A DNA stretch of 64,000 bases, taken from Pseudomonas sp. AL03. GTDB taxonomy: Bacteria > Pseudomonadota > Gammaproteobacteria > Pseudomonadales > Pseudomonadaceae. The translations under genes and the position numbers were made by a program. Shown in pieces: positions 54,828 to 62,300 of this stretch; the stretch's first letter is position 1; each line of letters begins with the position of its first letter. The stretch spans positions 62,001-126,000 of the forward strand of contig NZ_JASBRE010000018.1 in assembly GCF_029960815.1 (NCBI RefSeq), in the 5' to 3' direction. Below the pieces are notes generated by a model. The model worked only from the letters and a program-made list of their open reading frames with translations, was not told the DNA's origin and did no database searches.

Positions 54828-55805
54828 TTATTCGAACCACTCCCGCCGTTCACTGAAGGTGTTCTGGATCAGCTCAACGATCATCTGCACCTGCGCTGAA
54901 TCCTCGGATTCAGCATTGACCGCCATCCACACCTGGCGCCGCATCGGCTGAGTGAACAACCCCGGCAATTCAACAAGGCCGCGATCGAAGCGGCTGATGT
55001 ATCCGGGCAACAGGCCAATGCAGGCGCTGCAACGGATCATCTCCAGCATCAACTCGTAGGAATGCAACTGCACCACCCCGGCCAGGCGCTGGTCCACGAG
55101 CCTATTCCACGGCCGAAAACTGTCGACCTGACGGTCATGCTGCCATTGCACCAGCAGGAAATCGGCGAGGTCATCGAGGCTGTCAGGGCGGGACGCGACC
55201 CGTGAGTAACGTTTGGCGATGTGTGGCAGGTAGTCGAGCCGTGCCAGACGTTGGGGCTCGCTAACCGCAAAACTCGGTCCTGGCAGTGGTGAATCGGTGC
55301 CGGCCAGCCACAGCACCACATCGGCACTGACCGCTTGCAGGGACAGTTCGCTGTCGAGGGTAATGATGTCCAGACGCACGCTGGCGTTGCGCCGCAAGAG
55401 AGCAACCAGGTCGCGACCGAGAATGTCATGCAGGGTCGATTCGGCGACGGCCAGGCGAATCAACGGCTGTGCGATCACCGGCACGTCGCGCTCGTTGGCC
55501 AAGGCAATCAACTGCGATTGCAACTGCAACCCGTCACAACTGAGGGCAACGCCATTCTCTAAATGGCTGAACAGCGAACACTGCAACTGCGCTTCAAGCT
55601 GCGCCAATTGTTTGCGCAGCTGGGTGGCCTTGATGTTTAGACTGCGTGCTGCCTGCATGAAACAGCCGCAACGGGCACTGACCCGAAAAGACTGCGCCAG
55701 TACCGGATCGATCCCTGCCGCCAGTGTGCGCCAGGATGAGGTTTTTTCTACGGGCGAGCGGTACTGGGCAACGCGCTGACGACCTGTGGTTTCTATAAAT
55801 GGCAT
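54828..55805 (-). CDS. LysR-family transcription regulator
   Basis: A 325-residue LysR-type protein. The helix-turn-helix is at about residues 35-95: CFMQAARSLNIKATQLRKQLAQLE. The inducer-binding domain follows, with PLIRLAVAESTL at its start and GLLPGYISRF near 275. The N-terminus is longer than usual by about 30 residues (MPFIETTGRQRVAQYRSP), so the true start may be an internal codon; the HTH fit is divergent but clear. It lies upstream of the GNAT gene on the same strand. The next gene (AhpD-like) is also on the minus strand, so no classical divergent target is apparent. Confidence 0.85.
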   Translation of the reverse strand: MPFIETTGRQRVAQYRSPVEKTSSWRTLAAGIDPVLAQSFRVSARCGCFMQAARSLNIKATQLRKQLAQLEAQLQCSLFSHLENGVALSCDGLQLQSQLIALANERDVPVIAQPLIRLAVAESTLHDILGRDLVALLRRNASVRLDIITLDSELSLQAVSADVVLWLAGTDSPLPGPSFAVSEPQRLARLDYLPHIAKRYSRVASRPDSLDDLADFLLVQWQHDRQVDSFRPWNRLVDQRLAGVVQLHSYELMLEMIRCSACIGLLPGYISRFDRGLVELPGLFTQPMRRQVWMAVNAESEDSAQVQMIVELIQNTFSERREWFE

Positions 55806-55892
55806 CGCTGACTCCCTGTCGATCTATCCTTGAAAGCCTCATCCTGCGCAGCGTTTATGAACCTGATGTGACGCTCGGGGTGGAAAATCGAT

Positions 55893-56333
55893 TCAGCCTC
55901 CGGGGGTTTGCCGAAAACTCACCGCCAGGCGATTCCAGCTGTTGATGGTGGTGACGGCGATGGTCAGGTCGACCATCTCGCCTTCGCTGAACTGCTCTCG
56001 GGCCAGTGCGTAGACGTCGTCCGGCACGTGGCTTTCAGAGAGCAAGGTGACGGCTTCGGTCCAGGCCAGCGCCGCACGTTCTCGCGCATTGAAGAAGCCG
56101 CTGTCGCGCCAGACCACGATCGAATACAAACGGCGGTCGGTCTCGCCGAGTCGCCGGGCATCCACCGAGTGCATGTCGGTGCAGAAGGCGCAGCCATTGA
56201 GCTGCGAGGCGCGAATCTTGATCAAATGCAGCAAGGCTGGCTCGATGCTGAGGTTGCTGGTCAAGGCCTCCATGGCAATCATCGCTTTCATCGCTTTGGG
56301 CGATGCGCTGTAGTAATCCAGGCGGGCGTTCAT
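55893..56333 (-). CDS. Carboxymuconolactone decarboxylase/AhpD-like protein
   Basis: A 146-residue, all-helical protein of the CMD/AhpD superfamily. The active CxxC is intact as Cys48 and Cys51 in LNGCAFCTDMHSVDAR, with the His and Asp that follow, the pattern of the alkylhydroperoxidase-like branch (AhpD type) rather than of true decarboxylases. The C-terminal part includes MVDLTIAVTTINSWNRLAV, typical of the family. It lies divergent from a MocR-type regulator (56541), and such pairs in pseudomonads often form a regulator-target unit for defence against reactive electrophiles; this is inference. Confidence 0.93.
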   Translation of the reverse strand: MNARLDYYSASPKAMKAMIAMEALTSNLSIEPALLHLIKIRASQLNGCAFCTDMHSVDARRLGETDRRLYSIVVWRDSGFFNARERAALAWTEAVTLLSESHVPDDVYALAREQFSEGEMVDLTIAVTTINSWNRLAVSFRQTPGG

Positions 56334-56540
56334 GGAGTGACCTCGTGGATCGGATGTGTGCCCCTCAAGGTAGGCGTTGATGCGCTGGCGTTACAGATCC
56401 AATTCTGCGAAATACCCGTTGACCACTGAGCCACCAGACCAATTGGAGGTTTTTCGCCCACGCAACTTCTGCGCAGGCGCTCATGCGGGTAATCTGGCGC
56501 GACGCACACGCGCCTCAATCGCCCCAGGAGCCTCGCCGGT

Positions 56541-57974
56541 ATGGAACTTCACGTTGTCATCAACGGTCGCAAGGACCTGGCAGGCCAGTTGTACAACCAA
56601 CTGCGCAGCGCCATCGAATCCGGCCGTCTGGCAGCCGGGACGCAGCTCCCGCCCAGTCGTTTACTGGCTGAACAACTGGGCATTTCCCGCAAGACCATTT
56701 CCGACACCTACACACAACTGACCTACGAAAACTTCCTCACCGGGGTCATCGGCAAAGGCACCTACGTCAACGCCCGGACCGCGAAAGTCACCCGTAAGCA
56801 GAGCCATTCGGAACTGGCCAGTGCCGAGGTCATCGAGTCCTGGCGCAACCTGCCGGTGTTTCTGCGCCATCCGACGCTGGAAGGCTCGTTGCGCTACGAC
56901 TTCATCGGCGGCGCCACCAGCAAGGGCCAGTTTCCCCAGGATGACTGGCGGCGCTGCACCTCTCACGCCTTGCGCCAGATCGCCGCTTCCAAGGGTTTCT
57001 ACAGCCTGCCCGAGGGGCTGCCGGCGCTGCGCAACGCGATCGCCCGGCACATCGCGTTTTCTCGCGGGGTCAATTGCCAGGACGAAGACGTGGTGGTGTG
57101 CAACGGCGCGCAACAGGCGCTGGACCTGATCTCCCGGGTGCTCACGCGCCCTGGCAGCATTGTTGCCATGGAAGACCCCGGCTATCCGCCCGCACGCCTA
57201 TTGTTCGGTACCCACGGCGCCACGGTGATCGGCGTCCCGGTGGATGAGCAAGGCATACAGGTGGACAAGATCCCCCTCGGCACCCGGCTGATTTACGTCA
57301 CCCCGTCTCACCAGTTCCCGCTCGGTATGCCGATGAGCCAGGCGCGCCGGGTTGCGCTGCTGGAGCGGGCCCATGAGTTGGGCGCGATCATCATCGAGGA
57401 CGATTACGACAGCGAATTCCGCTACGAAGGCCGGCCCACCGACTCGCTGCAAAGCATGGACGAACGCGGGATCGTCGCCTACGTCGGGACCTTTTCGAAA
57501 ACCCTGCTGCCGGCGCTGCGGCTGGGTTATGCGATCCTGCCGCCGGCGATTCTCGAAGCGGTCATTCGGGCCAAGCAGCTCACTGACCTGCACACCTCCA
57601 CCCTGCCCCAATGGGCGCTGGCCAAGTTCATCGCCGAAGGCTGCCTGCTCAAGCACATTCGGCGCTGCCATACAATCTATGCCGGACGCCGCGAACGAAT
57701 CCTCGCGCGCATGGCCGGCGACCTTTTCCCGTGGCTCGAGGCTGTCCCCACCACAGCCGGGTTCCACATGGTGGTTATGTGCAAAGTGCCTATCGATATT
57801 CCATTGGTAATCGAATTGGCAAAAAAAGTCGAAGTCGGGCTCTACCCCATCGATAGTTTTTTCTACCAGCAAGCGCCGCAGGCCGGGCTTTTCCTGGGTT
57901 TTGGCGCCATCGAAACCCTGGACATCGACATTGCCCTGGACCGCTTGCGGGACATTTTGCAGCAGGTCGCCTGA
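56541..57974 (+). CDS. MocR-type regulator (GntR-aminotransferase fusion, PdxR-like)
   Basis: A 477-residue regulator with a GntR winged helix at 1-80 (GTQLPPSRLLAEQLGISRKT and FLTGVIGKGTYVNA) and an aminotransferase-like sensor. The PLP lysine is in VGTFSKTLLPALRLGYA, and EDDYDSEFRYEGRP is the family motif shared with PdxR. It is divergent from the AhpD-like gene, with 207 bases between the starts, where the operator is expected. It probably controls that gene, and may respond to a PLP adduct. The start MELHVVING is preceded by GGAG; a plausible alternative ATG lies at 56377. Confidence 0.92.
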   Translation: MELHVVINGRKDLAGQLYNQLRSAIESGRLAAGTQLPPSRLLAEQLGISRKTISDTYTQLTYENFLTGVIGKGTYVNARTAKVTRKQSHSELASAEVIESWRNLPVFLRHPTLEGSLRYDFIGGATSKGQFPQDDWRRCTSHALRQIAASKGFYSLPEGLPALRNAIARHIAFSRGVNCQDEDVVVCNGAQQALDLISRVLTRPGSIVAMEDPGYPPARLLFGTHGATVIGVPVDEQGIQVDKIPLGTRLIYVTPSHQFPLGMPMSQARRVALLERAHELGAIIIEDDYDSEFRYEGRPTDSLQSMDERGIVAYVGTFSKTLLPALRLGYAILPPAILEAVIRAKQLTDLHTSTLPQWALAKFIAEGCLLKHIRRCHTIYAGRRERILARMAGDLFPWLEAVPTTAGFHMVVMCKVPIDIPLVIELAKKVEVGLYPIDSFFYQQAPQAGLFLGFGAIETLDIDIALDRLRDILQQVA

Positions 57975-58097
57975 CAGATTGGTCTGCGTTTTTATCCGGC
58001 AATTGGCTATTGGTGGTCCGGAAGTGCAGGCCTATCCTGCATGAGCGTTATCCCTCAATGAGCAGGAATCGTCCGGCCTGATTCAGGAGTGTGAGCA

Positions 58098-58391
58098 ATG
58101 TCCTACGAAGTGATCAATACCGTAAAGGTGCAGGCCGTCGCCGGCCGCTCGGATGAACTGGGTAAACAACTGCAAAAGATTGTCGATACCCTGCGCGAAC
58201 TACCGGGCTGTGATTCCTATATGGTCGACCGCTGCCCCGAGGACGACAACCGCTGGACTGTCAGCGCCCGCTGGCAATCGGAAGCGGCCATGCACATGCA
58301 TTTCAACTGCCCTGAAGTACAAGGTTTTATCGGTCTGATCGACAACCAATTGGCGAATGCCGTGGACTTCAACAGCTTTCCGATCCGCTAA
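58098..58391 (+). CDS. Antibiotic biosynthesis monooxygenase (ABM) domain protein
   Basis: A 97-residue single ABM domain. The pattern is typical: NTVKVQAVAGRSDELGKQLQ, then ELPGCDSYMVDRCPEDDNRW and a final HMHFNCPEVQGFIGLI. Such small dimeric proteins either oxidise quinone-like compounds without cofactors or act as uncharacterised detoxifying enzymes. AGGAG precedes the ATG. It stands between the MocR gene and a cupin gene, all on the plus strand, with a terminator behind it, so it is probably its own transcript. Substrate unknown. Confidence 0.88.
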   Translation: MSYEVINTVKVQAVAGRSDELGKQLQKIVDTLRELPGCDSYMVDRCPEDDNRWTVSARWQSEAAMHMHFNCPEVQGFIGLIDNQLANAVDFNSFPIR

Positions 58392-58400
58392 AACAAGATT

Positions 58401-58480
58401 AAAAGATCGCAGCCTTCGGCGGTTCCTACAGGGCAATGGGTACCTCTGCAAGAACCGCCGGACGCTGCGATCTTTTTTTT
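58401..58480 (+). terminator. Long REP-type hairpin terminator
   Basis: Outer arms AAAAGATCGCAGC (58401-58413) and GCTGCGATCTTTT (58464-58476), inner arms CGGCGGTTC (58417-58425) and GAACCGCCG (58452-58460), followed by a run of eight T. The form is that of a Pseudomonas REP doublet that also works as a terminator for the ABM gene. Confidence 0.85.
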
Positions 58481-58586
58481 GGCCGCAGATATTGGTCCCC
58501 TCAGCTTCCCGAAAATTGGCTGTTTGAATGCCCCGACTTGCGGACTAACGTAGTCCCTGACGACTAACTACCGCAGGTGATGAACC

Positions 58587-58997
58587 ATGCAAGCTATGCG
58601 CTTCTGTGCTGCCCCCCTGGCTGTCCTGGCCTTGACCGTTTCAGCCGCGGCATTCGCCCACGACCCCTCGGAAAAAGTCACGATCCTGCAGGACGAAGTA
58701 CTGAAGAACGTCCCGGGCAAAAAGGCGTTGATGATCGAGGTCGACTACGAGCCGAGGCAGTCCTCCATCGCCCACAAACACGAAGGCACGGCAATGGCCT
58801 ACGTGATTTCTGGATCGATCGTTTCACAAGTGAAAGGCGAGCAACCGAAGACCTACAAGACCGGCGAGTATTGGTATGAACCGGCCGGCTCGGAACATCT
58901 GGTCTCGAAAAATGCCAGTGCAACCAAGCCAGCCAAACTGTTGGTGTTTATGGTGTTGTCCCCCGACGAGAAAGTGTTGATCCCGCTGGAAAACTGA
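58587..58997 (+). CDS. Exported cupin-domain protein
   Basis: A 136-residue secreted protein with a signal peptide (LAVLALTVSAAAFAHD, cut near FA-HD) and one cupin barrel. The two cupin motifs are visible: HKHEGTAMAYVISGS (metal-binding His-x-His with Glu) and EYWYEPAGSEHLVSKN with the last His. A divalent metal is expected. Exported cupins of this size are common in pseudomonads but have no known job. AGGTGATGAACC precedes the ATG, which lies about 100 bases after the REP terminator. A terminator follows at 59022. Confidence 0.9.
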   Translation: MQAMRFCAAPLAVLALTVSAAAFAHDPSEKVTILQDEVLKNVPGKKALMIEVDYEPRQSSIAHKHEGTAMAYVISGSIVSQVKGEQPKTYKTGEYWYEPAGSEHLVSKNASATKPAKLLVFMVLSPDEKVLIPLEN

Positions 58998-59021
58998 TAG
59001 CTGAACGTACAGCCATACATA

Positions 59022-59051
59022 AAAAGCCCTGAACTATCCATTCGGGCTTTT
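59022..59051 (+). terminator. Terminator of the cupin gene
   Basis: AAAAGCCC (59022-59029) pairs with GGGCTTTT (59044-59051); the stem ends in a T-run on the plus strand. Confidence 0.7.
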
Positions 59052-59179
59052 ACAACAGAATGTGCACGTCAGGGCTGTGCAGAAGTTTGACCTGTCGCTC
59101 AGTAATTTATTGACCAGGCCGACAGATAAGTTGTCGATGATCGATAGCTCAGCAAACCAGAAGTTGTACTAAGGCTGAT

Positions 59180-59258
59180 GGCCTCTTCGCGGGCAAGCCT
59201 CGCTCCTACAGGGACTGCATAGTTCTTTGTAGGAGCGAGGCTTGCCCGCGAAGAGGCC
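59180..59258. repeat. REPIN-like element, 31-base perfect inverted repeat
   Basis: The arms 59180-59210 and 59228-59258 are perfectly complementary over 31 bases with a 17-base loop; each arm holds CGCGGGCAAGCC and GCTCCTACA. This is the form of REP doublets (REPINs) dispersed by RAYT transposases in the P. fluorescens group. It lies between the cupin and gdhB terminators. Confidence 0.85.
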
Positions 59259-59284
59259 CGACAAAACGTCACAAAAATATCAGA

Positions 59285-59318
59285 CAAAAAAGCCCCGCAT
59301 CTCTCAATGCGGGGCTTT
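59285..59318 (-). terminator. Terminator of gdhB
   Basis: Arms AAAGCCCCGCAT (59289-59300) and ATGCGGGGCTTT (59307-59318) with a six-base loop; on the minus strand it is followed by a T-run. It lies 18 bases after the gdhB stop. Confidence 0.9.
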
Positions 59319-59335
59319 CTTCATTCAGCGCCTGA

Positions 59336-62300
59336 TCAGGCAGCCGGCTCCAGCTCGACGCTGACAGCGGCAGCGACAGTGGCAGGCACTACCGCTTGAC
59401 CGCTCAACGCCAGATCCAGCAACTCACGGTTGGCCACCGCATACATGGCGTAATCAGTGCCGCTGGCGGCACGGATTTCTACCAGCATGGTGCGCCAACG
59501 TTCGATCATGCCTTCGTGCTCTTCCATCCACAGTTCGAGACGAGTTTCCACGTCCTGGGTACCGTCGCCCTGTTGCAGGACCGAGATGGTGATCGCACGT
59601 TGTTGCCAGTCGACGTCATCGCGGAACGCTTCACGGGCCAGGGCCTGCCAGTTGTTTTCAACCGGCAGAGCGCTGATCTGTTGCAGGTACCAGGTGATGT
59701 CCAGCGCGCTGCCGACGGCGAAGTAAGCCTTCGCGACGTCTGCTGCGTTCTGGCCGGTCACGTCGGACGCTTCGATGATCGGCAGCAAGGTGTACAGGTG
59801 AGTGGTGCCTGCAACCATGCGCGCCAGCAACTCAGGAACGCCAGCCGCAACGTAGGCCTGATAACGGGTCTGCCAGCCTTCGCGGGTCGGGCCTTCCAGC
59901 AGTTCGTCGAGCTTGAGGCCCAGCGCTGCCAGGTGTGGACCGAAGTGCGCGACGTCACGGGCAGCATTCTGCTCGTTACGACGGCTGCGCAGGAACCAGC
60001 GCGTAGCGCGACGGCCCAGACGCATCAGCTCGTCCATCAACTCCAGTTGTACGTCGGCTGAAACCTGGTAATCCAGGGCTTCGATCTGGCGGAACCAGTG
60101 CGGGAGGTGGAAGATATCCCGAACAATTACATAGGCACCCGCCACATTCGCCGGGCTCATGCCGGTCGACTCTTTGAGTCGTTGAACGAAGGTGATGCCC
60201 ATGTGGTTCACCAGATCGTTGGCGATCTGGGTGCTGACGATTTCGCGCTTCAGACGGTGACGGCGCATGGCATCGGAGAACTTGCTCACCAGGGTCGGCG
60301 GGAAAGCGGTTTCCATGTCGCGTGTCAGGTAGTCGTCGTCCGGCACCTGGGAATTGAGCAGCGCTTCCTTGAGGTCGATCTTGCTGTAGGAGATCAGCAC
60401 CGACAGCTCGGCACGGGTCAGACCATGGCCTGCCGCGATGCGCTCGTTCATCGCTTCTTCAGCCGGCAGGAACTCGATGGCGCGATCCAGCTTGCCGCGG
60501 CCTTCAAGATCGTTCATCAGACGCTTGTATTCGGCAATCCGCGGCAAGGCACGACGGGCCGCCAGGGACAGGGCCTGAGTCTGCTTGTAGTTATTGCCGA
60601 GCACCAGGTTGCCGACTTCGTCGGTCATGCTGCCGAGCAATTGGTTACGTTGCTTCTCGGTCATGTCGCCGGCATGAACCACTTCGTTCAGCAGGATCTT
60701 GATGTTTACTTCGTGGTCGGAGCAGTCAACACCACCGGCGTTGTCGATGAAGTCGGTGTTGGAACCGCCGCCATTGAGGCCGAATTCGACACGACCCAGC
60801 TGGGTCATACCGAGGTTACCGCCCTCGCCCACGACTTTGCAGCGCAGCTCGTTGCCGTTCACGCGCAGTGCATCGTTGGCCTTGTCGCCGACATCGGCGT
60901 GGCTTTCGCTGCTGGCTTTGACGTAAGTGCCGATACCGCCGTTCCACAACAGATCCACCGGGGCCTTGAGCAAGGCATTCAGCAGTTCGGTCGGGGTCAG
61001 CTTGTCCGCCTGAATGTCGAAGCGCTCTTTCATCTGCGGGGAAATCGCGATGCTTTTCGCGCTACGGGAGAAGATCCCGCCGCCTTCGGACATGATGCTG
61101 GTGTCGTAATCCGACCAGGCCGAACGCGGCAGGTCGAACAGGCGCTGACGCTCGGCGAAGCTGTTGGCAGGCGCAGGATTCGGGTCGATGAAGATGTGCA
61201 GGTGGTTGAACGCTGCGACCAGTTGCAACTTGTCGGACATCAACAAGCCGTTACCGAACACGTCACCGGCCATGTCGCCGACGCCGACCACCGTGATGCT
61301 GTCTTCCTGGACATTGATGCCGCGCTCGCGGAAGTGACGTTGTACGCCCACCCACGCGCCTTTGGCGGTAATGCCCATTTTCTTGTGGTCGTAACCGGCC
61401 GAGCCGCCCGATGCGAATGCATCGCCGAGCCAGAAGCCGTAGTCGATGGCGATACCGTTGGCGATGTCGGAGAAGGTCGCAGTACCCTTGTCCGCAGCAA
61501 CCACCAGGTATGGGTCATCGTCGTCATGACGCACGACGTTGGCCGGCGGTACCAGCACGCCGTCTTTCAGGTTGTCGGTGATGTCCAACAGGCCCGAAAT
61601 GAAGATGCGGTAGCAAGCGATGCCCTCGGCCGCGATCTCGTCCCGACCACCGCCCAATGGCAGGCGACGCGGCAGGAAGCCGCCCTTGGCGCCGACCGGC
61701 ACGATGACCGAGTTCTTCACTTGCTGGGCTTTTACCAGGCCCAGGACTTCGGTGCGGTAGTCTTCTTCGCGGTCGGACCAGCGCAGACCGCCACGAGCAA
61801 CGTTACCGAAGCGCAGGTGCACGCCTTCGACGCGAGGCGAGTAAACGAAGATTTCGAACTTCGGTACAGGCTTTGGCAGCTCCGGGATCTGGTGCGGGTT
61901 GAACTTGAAGCTGAAGTAGGACTTGTTCTGACCGTGCGCGTCGGTCTGGTAGAAGTTGGTCCGCAGGGTGGCCTTGATCAGGTCCAGGTAGCGACGCAGG
62001 ATGCGGTCTTCGTTCAGCACCTGGACATCGTCCAGAGCAGCCAGAATCGCGTGTTCCAGACGTTGCTGCTTGTCTTCCAGATCGTCAGTACCGAGCTTGC
62101 GGGCCAGGTAGAAACGGGTTTTGAACAACCGGGTCAACTCGCGAGCGATGTCGGTGTGGTTGTTCAGGGTGCTGGCGATGTAACCCAGATCGAAGCCCAG
62201 GCGAATCTGCTTCATGTACCGGGCGTAGGCACGCAGCAGCGCAACATCGCGCCATGGCAGACCGGCGGTCAGCACCAGACGGTTGAACGCATCGTTCTCG

